In this document: positions 33,961-46,240 of the stretch, piece by piece
Layout: each line of letters begins with the position of its first letter
Numbering within the stretch: the first letter of the stretch is position 1
Assembly (NCBI GenBank): GCA_032717465.1
Contig: CM064632.1
Coordinates: forward strand, 28,676,078 to 28,740,077
From: Coenobita brevimanus
Lineage: Eukaryota > Arthropoda > Malacostraca > Decapoda > Coenobitidae
DNA length: 64,000 bases
Direction: 5' to 3'
The notes under the pieces: model-generated
Databases searched by the model: none
What the model saw: the letters and a program-made list of their open reading frames with translations, nothing else
What the model was told of the DNA's origin: nothing
Position numbers and translations under genes: made by a program

Positions 33961-34213
33961 TCCCCCCATCGCGGCGTCAGTCAAGATGGAACGGTGGTTA
34001 CTGGCATGTGTTCTCGTGTGGTTATTAGTGTTATACCGTCTACGTCGCGCAAAACTTCACCCAGTTACGCTCAGAATGCTGTGACTGACTTGTTGCGATG
34101 GCCTAGAGAAACGCAAGTAAGAATGGCGTAAAATATTAATGAAGTGTGGAGGAGATTACGAGGAAATAACCTGAGCAGGCGTCTGAAGGACCCAGCCATC
34201 TGCCGTCCTCAGG
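33961..34213 (+). other. Candidate CpG-bearing promoter/first exon (weak)
   Basis: An unusually CpG-containing patch with an arthropod initiator-like TCAGT (33977-33981). An ATG at 33986 follows, opening a 32-codon frame whose N-terminus is strongly hydrophobic (WLLACVLVWLLVLY, then Arg-rich), like a signal anchor; it stops at 34082-34084. A good donor-like CAG/GTGCGT lies at 34208-34216. No downstream exon was recognised and an LTR element begins 520 bp away, so this is only a hypothesis. Confidence 0.2.
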
Positions 34214-34730
34214 TGCGTGTTTTGGAGGTTTTAACGTTAATTCTGGTAACGTCAATTTTAGTTGTATGTTTGTTACTACCAGACAATTTTTATGTAGCGT
34301 ACGGAGACCTTTTGTTGTGAATTAGAGTACCATTTTGCCACGTGAGATTTCCCAGGTTAAAATCGTATGGAGATCATTGTTGGGATCGAACTGGTTAAGC
34401 AAATTATATAAACAGTACTGGCTGCCAGAATTTTAATACCTGTACTGCATGCTTGAATGGTAGTAATATTGATTAAATATTTGCTGAATGACATCCTCTA
34501 TCTTGATTTTTTTTTTTTTTTGTCGGGGAACAAGTTTGCGTGCCTGTAGCCTTTAACTCCTTCTTCATTCCATAAAAAAAAAAAAAATCATTACAGTTCT
34601 TGATTAATACTGAGGAAATAAAGTGTGTTTTTCTCGTGTTTCTTTTCAGAGCTTGGTCATTAAGATATAAAATTGCTTAATTGGTGTAAGACAGGGTATT
34701 TCTTGTTGATAATGCTTTAAGGAGAGTCAG
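34214..34730. other. No supported feature
   Basis: AT-rich with T and A homopolymers near 34507-34520 and 34574-34587; ends in GTAC, the left duplication of the second LTR element. Confidence 0.4.
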
Positions 34731-34734
34731 GTAC

Positions 34735-36769
34735 TGTAATGGTATGAATTTTTATCCCACCGGTTGTTGGTACTGGTCAACTTACCCATTGATAATACAG
34801 GTGGTACTCGACTTAGTCTCCCCTCCTTGGTTAATAAAAAAAACAAAGAAATTCACTTCAATAAAACAAAAGGGGGGAGGGGGTGGTATTTTGACTTAGT
34901 ATGGTAGATGATAATTGTTTAAGAAAATGTTGGTAGCGTTTGTAGTTTTTGGCCGAGCTTAGATTTAGTCAGTACCACAGGTGGTCGTCGTTCCCTCAGC
35001 GAAGGAATCTTGAATTGGAAAGGGGAGTGAACTAGGCATGAGGACTTAATTCCCTTGAGTAGGTACACCAAGAAACAAAGATGATATATACTTTACTTTA
35101 ATAACTTTATGTTGGGTTTCAGAAAAAGACATTTCTTAATTACATGACCCTTTGTCATATGAAAGGAGATTGTACATTAAAACCATGGTTTGGATGATCA
35201 TTCCTCCAACATTGTCACCAGGCGAAAACAATTTGATACATTCAAGCGATTTATGAGGTCATTGTACCTTACTTTCTTTTTGTCAATTATTCTTAGGCTC
35301 GACAATAGCCTCAAGACAGGGACCTGTTTTATGAGCTTGGATTGTCTTTTCGGGCTGGCCTAGCCTCGAACCAATAAAAAATAATTACTCGTGTTCTATC
35401 TCGTCCGAATAGTATACTCTCATCATGTAATTCTCGATAATCCACAAACACTTTCAATTCATAATTATTAATAGTTCATAATCATCATTACTACATAATC
35501 ACCAAAAATGCATAATCACTCGGGCTTGTTTAGCCTCGAGGTACAATTCAAAAATTGCATAATCACCAAGAATACATAATCACTCGGGCTTGTTTAGCCT
35601 CGAGGTACAATTCAAAAATTACATTATTGCTCACAACCACTAGTTCCCTTCCACGCTCCTAATTTCCTAACATTAATTTAAGAGAAAGAAAACGGTTAAT
35701 GGATTTAAATTTCGCCTTTCCGTTACCAGATCACATCACTTTTAAATTTCTATTTCTTATTTACAAAAAAAGTTCACTTGATAGATCAATGATACTATTT
35801 CAATTACATTTGGTTTATAAAATAATTCATGGGTAGTGTGTGTATGCAGACTAGTCTATGGAGAATACCATGGGAAGGCCTCGTGCTCACACTGACGTCG
35901 CCGGTGTCTGGGGACTGAACCAACGTCCATTATACACGATGTCTGGGCAACAAGTCTACGTTAAGCTTTCAACAATATTCATATGGTCCATGCCAAGTAA
36001 GGATTAAACAAAGAAAAAAAGGGGGGGGGAGGAGAAATGTGGAGAGCTCACCTGAACCAACGTCCATTATACACGACGTCTGGGCAACAAGTGCGGCTTC
36101 CTGGGTACGCTTGGGACGCCACTGCTAGGTCAAATGAGGTGGTGTTTTTGAAATATGGTGGGTTTCAATTCTCTTCACAATTTATTTAGCAGTGTACCCA
36201 TGATGCCAGGACTTTTGATTGAATTGGGGAAAATTTGGGATTCAATCCTTACTTAATTTAGATACTGATTTTACCACTATCCCGCCTTGAATTTTGGGGC
36301 AGCTTATGCCATCTAGTGACGGTTAAGGTAAGCGGGACTATTAAATCCTCACAAATGACATTATTTAGGCCTTTTTGACTGTTAATCTCACATATTTGGG
36401 TTGTAGCAGCTTCATTAGTAAACATTTCACAACTAGGATACAGAAAGAATTGTATACTCATCATTATTCTGTTTAAGGTTTAAACTCGGCGCCCAATAAC
36501 GACGCACAAAGGAGAGGAAAAGCTGCGCACATCTGTTATCGACCAGACGGAGGAATTCCCGTAGCTCAACATCCGCAGTTACATCACCCAATGCATAAAT
36601 ACAGAGATACATGCATATAAAAATAAAGTTAACCCTACATTAATCATTAACATATGAATTACTACTTAGGATAGGAATTTATAAACTAGTATTCAGGTTA
36701 CACCCTATCTAACTTAAAAATTACAGTACCTCTAAACACATACATGAATATTAAATTTGTGGCACTACA
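34735..36769 (-). repeat. 3' LTR (2035 bp)
   Basis: Direct repeat of 38604-40640. It contains its own 64-bp tandem duplication at 35494-35621 (TCGGGCTTGTTTAGCCTCG in each unit) and a pair of CGTCCATTATACACGA motifs near 35929 and 36060. Both internal duplications are present in the other LTR, so they predate the insertion. Confidence 0.93.
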
Positions 36770-37409
36770 CGGCTCCCACGTTCGGAAAACAAATTTTTCC
36801 CAAGTCAGTCCTCTATGACATGTGCATGGATGGAATGTTGTTACTCTGTTAACTGCTATGAACACTTTGAATTGGAATACTTTTCCCCACAATCGGTGGC
36901 ACCTGTCTGTCCACATTAAACACCTGATGCGTACCTCGGAAGGTCACTTACTCACTCCATTAGGAGGTATGATCACTCCTTACACGGGATGTTATGAGGG
37001 AATTTATGCCCCAGTCAGCCTCAGGTTTTGGAGGATAGCTTGTCGCTCACCTGAGCTCAACAGGGTCTCTGGAGAGTGAGATCACCACGGGAGGCGCTTC
37101 CTTCCACTCTTCCATTCGCAATCACATTCACTCCCTTTTGTTTCCAGCTTTCCGCCCGCAAGAGGTGATCGCCCATTCTGTCCTGAAGACTCCACTACCT
37201 CACAAACCGTGCTAACTGTAAGGTGAGGGGATTAATTACTCCCCTCGAAGTAATGCACTTCCCGGTTCCAACAGGAACTCTTCTCTCTTTTCCTTTTTAC
37301 ACCCTCTCCTCGGGGATGAGTCCACCCAGAACATAACTGTAAGCAGTGATGTTTCACAACACTTTTCTAACTAACACTCCTCTATGAGCCTCCGAGGGGC
37401 ATTCCTCAC

Positions 37410-38200
37410 TCATGGTGGTAATCGCTCATCTTCGGGCTCCAGCGTGAGCTCCTGCTGCAACAGTTCTAAGAGCCATTCCTCGGTACCGTAATATGGTTTT
37501 ACCTTTTCAGCAGCCCTTTGTATTTTTTTTCCACTAAATACATTTTCAATTATATAAACACTTCCATCTAGCAGCACTTCAATCACTTTATTCGGGCCGT
37601 CCCAGTTGGCATTCAGTTTTCTACAGGTACCCGGCTGTGTGGTCTCTTTTTTTTGCCCACACCAAGCTATTGACTCCAACCTTCTGTGCTCTCCTCTGCC
37701 TGTTGGCCACCTCCCGGTATCACCTAGTCATTTCTTGGTTGGTACCTTTGATGAGCGTGTGTGCTATTGCTAGGTCGTCCTCTTCTGCATCCACGGAAGG
37801 CAATAAGGTACCAATGAGGCGAGGGGGATGGCGTGAGAAGAAGGCATAATAGGGCTGTTGTCCCGTGCTCGAGTGCACCACTTGATTTATGATGGTTTGG
37901 CACGATTGGAGCAGCTGAGGCCAACGCAAGGGGTGTCCGTTGCAGAGAGATGCTAGGATGCTTTTAATAGTCCTATGCATCCTTTCAGTGGTGGAATTTC
38001 CCTGGGGATGATAAGGGGTGACGTAGAACAAGGCCACCTGGTTCTTCCAGCAGAACTTCTTGAACTCTCCACTCGTGAACTCTCCGCCGTTGTCCAGCAC
38101 GATACCTCGTGGCATCCCAAAGTCGATGAAGTATTGCCCAAGACAGTGTATGATGTGTATGTTTGTCTCTGAGTAATATTTGTCTAAAGAACATATAATT
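37410..38200 (-). pseudogene. Gypsy-type integrase, C-terminal half, frameshifted
   Basis: Integrase inserts the element cDNA into the host genome. In element sense the recognisable part starts near 38.2 kb. GIVLDNGGEF follows (second catalytic Asp), then TPYHPQGNSTTERMHRT, where the Glu is the third catalytic residue. The chain reaches about 37720, changes frame, and continues as VWxxKKETTQPG-like sequence to a GPY/F-type module (NANWDGPNKV) and stops at 37410. Two frameshifts lie near 37720 and 37655. The first catalytic Asp is not in a normally spaced position, so the N-terminal core is deleted or rearranged. It cannot be active. Confidence 0.85.
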
Positions 38201-38258
38201 ACCGTACCTAACCCTTAACATTCTAAGTTAGAAGGAAAGTGAAGAATTAGCACTAAGC

Positions 38259-38412
38259 TGGGAGGAAACATGGAAATATCAAGACGAGAGGTAGGACAGA
38301 AGAGCAGAAGAGGACAGTAAGGAGACAGACTGGAGATAAAAGGCCCCCTTTAGTCGCCTCTTACGACAAGCAGGGATACTGGGGAAGTATTCTTTCCCCC
38401 CTTCCCCAGGGG
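38259..38412 (+). repeat. Dispersed repeat family A, copy 2, inside the LTR element
   Basis: About 150 bp shared with 19386-19535, in the same plus-strand orientation, lying between the integrase remnant and the primer-binding site. Probably a nested insertion that replaced or interrupts the 5' interior. Confidence 0.75.
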
Positions 38413-38584
38413 TAATACCAACTAGTACACTATTTGAACCTCATTACTACCTGGATGTTCTGAACATAGAGTTGCGGAGGTATTTGGGAATGACCAACCA
38501 ATGATACCCTTAGCATTCTCACTCTCTTTGCTATTCACTTCCCTTCACTTTCTCACCAACGCCACTAATTGGGGAACGATGAAT

Positions 38585-38602
38585 ATCCCACCGCTGCCAC
38601 CA
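38585..38602 (-). promoter_or_regulatory. tRNA-Leu-type primer-binding site
   Basis: In element sense TGGTGGCAGCGGTGGGAT begins one base after the 5' LTR. It is complementary over 18 nt to the 3' end (ATCCCACCGCTGCCACCA) of eukaryotic tRNA-Leu(AAG/UAG) as I recall it. This fixes the orientation and the LTR boundary. Confidence 0.85.
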
Positions 38603-38603
38603 G

Positions 38604-40640
38604 TGTAATGGTATGAATTTTTATCCCACCGGTTGTTGGTACTGGTCAACTTACCCATTGATAATACAGGTGGTACTCGACTTAGTCTCCCCTCCTTGGT
38701 TAATAAAAAAACAAAGAAATTCACTGCAATAACACAAAAGGGGGGAGGGGGTGGTATTTTGACTGGGTATGGTAGATGATAATTGTTTAAGAAAATGTTG
38801 GTAGCATTTGTAGTTTTTGGCCAAGCCTAGATTTAGTCAGTACCACAGGTGGTCGTCGTTCTCTCAGCGAAGGAATCTTGAATTGGAAAGGGGAGTGAAT
38901 TAGGCATGGGGACTTAATTCCCTTGAGTAGGTACACCAAGAAACAAAGATGATATATACTTTAATAACTTTATGTTGGGTTTCAGAAAAAGACATTTCTT
39001 AATTACATGACCCTTTGTCATATGAAAGGAGATTGTACATTAAAACCATGGTTTGGATGATCATTCCTCCAACATTGTCACCAGGCGAAAACAATTTGGT
39101 ACAAGCGATTTATGAGGTCATTGTACCTTACTTTCTTTTTGTCAGTTATTCTTGGGCTCGACAATAGCCTCAAGACAGGGACCTTTTTACGAGCTTGGGT
39201 TGTCTTTTCGGGCTGGCATAGCCTCGAACCAATAAAAATAATTACTCGTGTTCTATTTCGTCCGAATAGTTTTCTCTCATCATGTAATTCTCGATAATCC
39301 ACAAACACTTTCAATTCATAATTATTAATAGTTCATAATCATCATTACTACATAATCACCAAAAATGCATAATCACTCGGGCTTGTTTAGCCTCGAGGAA
39401 CAATTCAAAAATTGCATAATCACCAAGAATACATAATCACTCGGGCTTGTTTAGCCTCGAGGTACAATTCAAAAATTACTTTATTGCTCACAACCACTAG
39501 TTCCCTTCCACGCTCCTAATTTCCTAACATTAATTTAAAAGAAAGAAAACGGTTAATGGATTTAAATTTCGCCTTTCCGTTACCAGATCACATCACTTTT
39601 AAATTTCTATTTCTTATTTACAAAAAAAGTTCACTTGATAGATCAATGATACTATTTCAATTACAATTGGTTTATAAAATAATTAATGGGTAGTGTAAGT
39701 GTGTATACAGACTAGTCTGTGGAGAATACCATGGGAAGGCCTCGTGCTCACACTGACGTCGCCGGTGTTTGGGGACTGAACAAACGTCCATTATACACGA
39801 CGTCTGGGCATCAAGTCTACGTTAAGCTTTCAACAATATTCATATGGTCCATGCCAAGTAAGGATTAAACAAAGAAAAAAAAGGGGGGGGAAGGAGAAAT
39901 GTGGAGAGCTCACCTGAACCAACGTCCATTATACACGACGTCTGGCCAACAAGTGCGGCTTCCTGGGTACGCTTGGGTCGCCACTGCTAGGTCAAATGAG
40001 GTGGTGTTTTTGAAATATGGTGGGTTTCAATTCTCTTCACAATTTATTTAGCAGTGTACCCATGATGCCAGGACTTTTGATTGAATTGGGGAAAATTTGG
40101 GATTCAATCCTTACTTAATTTAGATACTGATTTTACCACTATCCCGCCTTGAATTTTGGGGCAGCTTATGCCATCCAGTGACGGTTAAGATAAGCGGGAC
40201 TATTAAATCCTCACAAATGACATTATTTAGGCCTTTTTGACTGTTAATCTCACATATTTGGGTTGTAGCAGCTTCATTAGTAAACATTTCACAACTAGGA
40301 TACAGAAAGAATTGTATACTCATCATTATTCTGTTTAAGGATTTAAATTCGGCGCCCAATAACGACGCACAAAGGAGGGGAAAAGCTGTGCACATCTGTT
40401 ATTCATTACTCGTCCAGACGAAGGAATTCCCGTAGCTCAACATCCGCAATTACATCACCCAATACATAGATACAGAGATACATACATATAAAAATAAAGT
40501 TAACCCTACATTAATCATTAACATATGAATTACTACTTAGGATAGGAATTTATAGACTAGTATTCAGGTTGCACCCTATCTAACTTAAAAATTACAGTAC
40601 CTCTAAACATATACATGAATATTAAATTTGTGGCACTACT
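38604..40640 (-). repeat. 5' LTR (2037 bp)
   Basis: Direct repeat of 34735-36769 with scattered substitutions and small indels. It carries the matching 64-bp tandem duplication at about 39353-39479. Confidence 0.93.
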
Positions 40641-40644
40641 GTAC

Positions 40645-41630
40645 TGGATTGGCATATGCGGGACGTCTTGGGTGCTGGAGTGTTTTTCCACGCTGGTTTT
40701 CTTCCTTGCCAGACTTACGAAGAATTCAGAGTATTATTCCCATTAGTCCTCTCATGGCTTCATCGGTATAATTATAGTTGTTACGTAGTGCTTGATGATT
40801 AATATGGGAGGTATATTGAAACAGTTAAACTATGTAGCAGGTGTATATATACAGTTAACGAGTATATCCTGAAATATGTTACGATCAGTTTTCTGAAAGG
40901 CTGGCAACATTTCCGGCCAGTAAGACAGTAAGTTGGTCCTTGGTGGAGATAATTACTAGATGTGAACTGTGCTGTACCCTGCATACAGAACTGTCAGAGG
41001 AGTATAGAGTTTTTGGCGGACTGTATCGCCAATTTATCTTTTAATGGTGTTTGCTCCTTTATAGAGCTAAAAAGCATCTCTGTGTTTAGCAAAAGTTCTA
41101 TGCTTTGAAATTTGAAATGTATGGTACAAAGAAATATTCTTTTATAAAGTCCTGTGAGGGGGTTGTCTCTACATAAGTACGCCCAGGCAGTTTTCCCCAC
41201 TTCAGTCCGATGGCATTTTAAATTTTGTTTGCATACGACAATTTTTACTTCAGAAATTTTTTAGATTGGAGGGGTTAGGTACGATTATCATGATCTCTTC
41301 CCTAAAAGATATAATTTTAAAATAGTCTAGCGGCAGCACTATAATAGGAGCGTCTACATAGCACGGTCGTAAATAAAATGAAATAAATAAGAGGTGAATC
41401 ATGTGAATTTTTATTTGAAGCACAAGTTTAAACTAATTTTTTTTTTCTACCTTGGATCATCCACTCATCATCCAATTCTCTGCTGCCCCCTGAAGGTGGG
41501 TAGGGGCCCAGGGCTAGGCTATTTAGTCCATCGAAGGCAAGGGTGGCCAGTTTAATATTCCAGAGTGGCGTCATGTCAGTAATGAGTCCGAAATTTGCGC
41601 TTGGATTTTAACAGTTTATAATATTTACCT
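40645..41630. other. No supported feature
   Basis: AT-rich sequence with no recognisable gene or recurrent repeat. Confidence 0.4.
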
Positions 41631-43067
41631 TTTCGTTCCTCCTCCCTGACCTATACTTGACTTCATTGCCCTTCTCTGTACCATTCTCTTTTCTATTTAC
41701 ATCTTCAGCCAGCCTTCTCTCCTCTTGGACTCCTCTCTAAACTCTGATTTACTCCTCCTTTCCTTCTCTCTCTCTAGCAGCCTGGTCCTACCGCACTTTC
41801 CATCTTCTCCCTCTCCTTTCCTACATCTTGAAAGATTCCTCCCGTCTCTCTTCCTCCTTGCGTTCTCTTTCGCTTGTAGGTTGTAGTATCTTCCCTCCCT
41901 CCCTCCCACTCAACTTGCTTTCTTCCACTTCCTTCGTCTCTCCTTCCTTCTAGTTACCCAACCTCTCTCCTCTCTCCCTCCCTGTCTCCTACTCTCACTC
42001 TCCTTTACTCATTCCTTTTCTCATCGATTGTTCTATTTTCCTTTCCTCTACTTTTCCTTTCCTCTTACAACTCCCATTCCCCCTTCCTCCTTCCCTACCA
42101 TCGTTCCTCTGAGTCATTCATACTTCTTACGTCCTCTCTTTCTCCTGTCTCGTTTACCCGCTCTCCCTTCACCTCTGCTTTTATTGAATGTCTTCCTGAC
42201 TCTTTTATCATCTGTGCTCTCAGCCTCTTCTTTATTCTCAGTTCTTTATACCTTCCTCTTCTCCATTCACCTTGCCGCTCTCTTGTTCTTTTTTCCTTGC
42301 TTTCTTGGGTGAGATTGCTTGGAGATTTTTTTCCTTTTCTGTTCTTTTGTTTTGGTCACAGGTAATTACTTTGTGTGTCTTTGTTTTTTCCTTGTCCGTT
42401 TGCCCACCGTTTAACTATTGACTCGTCTTCCTCTGTCCGTGCATTCTTGAGTGAGATTTCCAGGAGCTGTGTTTTTATATTTGTGCTTTTGCTTTGGTTG
42501 CTGTCTGCACCTTTCTCTGTCTTCATTTATTTCATTTTCATCCCTTCCGCCTAGGTTAACCCTTTACTTTTTCTTCCTGTTATTTATTCATTTTTCTTAT
42601 TTCTTGTTTTGAACGTTTGTTTTGGTTCTTGTCGGTACCTTTCTTTGTTTTTTCCATTTTCTTCCCCGCGATTTACGTCAACTCTTTTCTTTTTCCTTCT
42701 GTTATTTTTTTTATTATCTTGTTTTCATCTCTTGTTTTGATTCCATAAACAGTATTTCAGTGGTGGGTGTTTTTCCATCATATATTTTTGGCTTTTGTTT
42801 TCTTATCTTATACCATTTTTTTTCTTGCTTTCTCAGATGATCATTGTATGGAGCTGTTCTTCCTGTTTTGTTCTACTGTTTTGATTTTTAGCATATATCT
42901 CTGCTTTTTCCTTTTTCATGCATTCCTCTTCCCTTCCAGCTAACACTCCACCCATTCATTTTCAGTTATTTTTGTGATATACTTTTTCCAGTCATGTGTC
43001 ATTTATATCACCGTTCTTAATCCTAGTATATTTTCCTTCTTTTTTCCATTTTTTTTTTTTTTTTTGC

Positions 43068-43116
<49 letters not shown>

Positions 43117-43640
43117 GAATGTTAGGAGTGAGGAAGAATTTATTGCCAAAGTTTTATTTTTGTTTTAGTCATTTTTCAATGCTGTTATGGTTCTCTCTCT
43201 CTCTCTCTCTCTGTGCTCTTCCTTCTCTTCATATTGTATCTCATTATCGTGTTTTCTACCATTGTTTTATTTCTCCATTCCTATTTTTCCTTACATTCAT
43301 TTTGTCCCAGTTTGGCATTTTTGTCCATTTTCCCCATTTCTGTCTATTCATCCTCAACTTTTTAGCCACCTTTTTGTCACTTTTTTTTCCCCACAAGTTT
43401 CTCGTTTCCCGTCACCTCACTTTTTTTTTTTCTCCTCCTAGCCTGTGCTTCGTCCCCTTTTGTGTCCCCATATTTATTTATTTTTTATGTAGGCAACCTG
43501 TCATTTCGTGTGTCCTCGTTTCGTGGCTCTTTTTTTGTGTCCAAGTTTTGTCCATTTTTCTTGCTGTTTTTGTTCATTTTCGTATTCTCCCTCATCCTCC
43601 TCCGAACCAACCAACCACTATTTTATCTCTGAGGCAAAGA
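41631..43640 (+). repeat. Two-kilobase polypyrimidine-rich region
   Basis: The plus strand is dominated by C and T, densest from 41631 to 42310, becoming T-rich with CTT/TTTC phrases to 43640. It includes poly(T) at about 43050-43064, (GA)n at 43072-43109 and (CT)n at 43193-43212. The long Ser/Phe/Leu-rich plus-strand frames are compositional artefacts. Confidence 0.75.
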
Positions 43641-44662
43641 AAGCTCTCAAAAAGTTACAGCTTAAGTAAAAAAAAAAAAAAAAAGTATCAGCATTTTTAG
43701 TCTTGTCTCAAAAGTTTGCATGCTGGTCAAAGAATTCTGCGACAGAGTTTCATTTGAAGTTTATAGGCAAGAGAAGACAGTCAAGAGGAGGGTTTTCATA
43801 CCATTAGACAAGGCGCATTTTGGAATGAGATTATGGATGAGGTGAAGGAGTGGAGATGTGAATGAGGATGAGTTGGAGATGTTACATAGCCTATGATTTC
43901 ATCATCCTTTGTGTAATTCTAACGTACAGTATGCTGCATGTTTGATCACGAGCGTGTTCTACCTCAGTCCCCCCTTCTACCGTTACAGTAGAGTAAGTCG
44001 TTCTTTCTGTTGTTCAGAGCAGGAGTGTCAACTCTTTGTCCCCTCTGGCTTCATTTGCGCGTCCTTCTTACAAGTTGTATCAAGCTCTGCCGGCCCCTAT
44101 ATAATGAGCTCAATCTCTGCATTTTTGCCACTTAGATCTACTCCTCATTTTGTTCACATCTCTGTCCTCCCCTGTACAGTTGTTATTATTTTAGTGCTCA
44201 GGAAGTCTCCAACCATCTAGCAGCTGTGTAATTTGAGTATAAGTGTCATTACATTTTGTTCTTGTACTGTGTAGCGTGGGGTGTTGATTTGTGGGCCTAG
44301 TGAGGTTTTTGCGATTCATGTGTTTTTATGTCAGTCATTTTTTAATAACATTTTGTATCTGTAATAATATATCTTGAATTCACTGAGTATTATCTGGTAT
44401 TTCATTTTATCAGGGCTGACTTAGATAAATTTACTCATGCTAATTTCGTGTTAATAGAGGCTATTGCAGTTAACCATATATTTAACCTGTTTGTTGCCAT
44501 TACATTATCCTTATGAGTCCTGAATGTTTTGTTGTTAGTTTGAGCATTAAACTTTAACTTGTAATTTTACCTAACTCTTTTGTTTTGAACCTGGAACTTT
44601 ACGGGACAGTAGTGATTTTTAGTATTCTCACTTAAAGTGTGCATTATCTTTATCTGTTCCGT

Positions 44663-44665
<3 letters not shown>
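43641..44665. other. No supported gene
   Basis: Contains an A run at 43668-43684 and a short GATGAGTTGGAGATG phrase near 43867 related to the repeat at 44733. A 103-codon plus-strand frame at 43909-44220 has no recognisable motif and is unlikely to be a gene. Confidence 0.4.

Positions 44666-44705
<40 letters not shown>
44666..44705. repeat. (GA)n microsatellite
   Basis: About 20 GA units. Confidence 0.96.
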
Positions 44706-44709
<4 letters not shown>

Positions 44710-44727
44710 CGTGAGTAAGGGTGTTGT

Positions 44728-44955
44728 GAGTTGGAGGGAGGGCAGCCTAGTGGAGATGTGAATGAGAGTGAGCTGGGGGGAGGGCAGTTTAGTGGAGATG
44801 TGAAAGAGGGTAAGTTGGAGGGAGGGCAGCCTAGTGGAGATGTGAATGAGGATGAGTTGGAGGGAGGGCAGCCAGGTTGCAGAAGGTAGGGTGACATGGA
44901 GGCGAAAACTTTGTGGCCTCTTCCTATGGGATTAAGACATCTGGCTATGGATTTG
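44728..44955 (+). repeat. Tandem repeat of about 42 bp plus family E tail
   Basis: Three units containing GGAGGGAGGGCAGCCTAGTG and GAGATGTGAATGAG, followed by ACATGGAGGCGAAAAC, TTGTGGCC and GGGATTAAGA. The unit and tail recur as a single diverged copy at 53985-54070. Confidence 0.8.
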
Positions 44956-45157
44956 ATAAGCACTGTAATATTTCTAAACAAAAAGCATTTAATCTGTTCA
45001 GTACGATGATGTTGGTACTGTTCATTGATCTTAAGAAAATATGGCTTTTAATCAACTTAAGAGATCCACCTCAGTGCAAGGGCTAGTTTGTTTATGCAGA
45101 TGGGAGAGTGCTTGGAAAAAAAAAAAAATAGTTTCACTGGGCTGGTATTAACAGCCA

Positions 45158-45196
<39 letters not shown>

Positions 45197-45540
45197 TGGG
45201 TTATATTTTAGTTAGCATAGGAATCTTCGTAACACATTTTTCTTTGCGATTGGTTTTGCATATTACATCTTTCTATTCTCCTATACGGTACTACAAAATT
45301 ATATTCACACTTGAAATATATAACATTAAAGAGAATGTTAGGATTTAATATGTATAATAAATCGCCAAGAAAAGCATGTTAAGAAGTCTATAATGCCATC
45401 TGTACTACGGACCTCCGAGTGATGCCATACCCAGTTCCTTGATGATGATGAGGGTGATGATGATGATGATGGAGCACCGTAGACCCCCAAACCCCCAGGC
45501 GTCCAGGTTATATGGTTACCAGCATAAATTACAAATATAT
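44956..45540. other. No supported gene; short arrays
   Basis: A run at 45116-45129, (CT)n at 45161-45192 and a GATGATGAT run near 45443-45471. Nothing else recognised. Confidence 0.45.
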
Positions 45541-45580
45541 ATCCCACTGGATCTCAGGGGTGCTGGGCGAGGCATGGCAC

Positions 45581-45690
45581 TGGGAGGGTACTAAGCGTAC
45601 CGCCCTCCGCCTATCGGCTCATAGTCGCGAAGCTCATAGGTCCCTACCCGGGGGTTCCCTACTTTATAAAGACTTGAAAAATCCCACTTC
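45581..45690 (+). repeat. Dispersed repeat family C, copy 2
   Basis: Contains the same 49-bp core as 17414-17462 (here 45587-45635) followed by similar TCCCTACCCGGGGG and GACTTGAAAAATC sequence. Confidence 0.85.
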
Positions 45691-45720
45691 TGTCCAATAC
45701 TCTGGACACTGGTCTCCAAT

Positions 45721-46182
<462 letters not shown>

Positions 46183-46237
<55 letters not shown>
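46183..46237. repeat. (AT)n microsatellite
   Basis: About 27 AT units, possibly the tail of the preceding SINE-like unit. Confidence 0.97.

Positions 46238-46240
<3 letters not shown>

Larger units (their letters stand above)
34735..40640 (-). mobile_element. LTR retrotransposon with 2-kb LTRs and a gutted interior (Gypsy-type)
   Basis: Two direct repeats of about 2.04 kb (34735-36769 and 38604-40640) flank a 1.83-kb interior. In element sense the LTR begins TGTAGTGCC and ends CCATTACA; the outermost base of the 5' LTR is A instead of T. GTAC lies outside both ends (34731-34734 and 40641-40644), a likely 4-bp duplication. The interior has a tRNA-Leu-type primer site, a broken integrase C-terminal region and a foreign dispersed repeat. 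gag, protease, RT and RNase H are missing. LTR divergence looks like roughly 2-3% by eye. Confidence 0.9.

Noticed and set aside
37975..38221. Several overlapping frames over the integrase region
   Set aside because: Alternate-frame shadows of the minus-strand integrase remnant.
36258..40395. Paired frames at 36.26-36.46 kb and 40.12-40.40 kb as genes
   Set aside because: Both lie inside the duplicated 2-kb LTRs; no domain content.
42996..43700. 234-codon plus-strand frame, Phe/Ser/Leu-rich, resembling a membrane protein
   Set aside because: It begins in poly(T) and (GA)n sequence within the polypyrimidine domain. Hydrophobicity follows from T-rich codons; no homologous motif or splice context.
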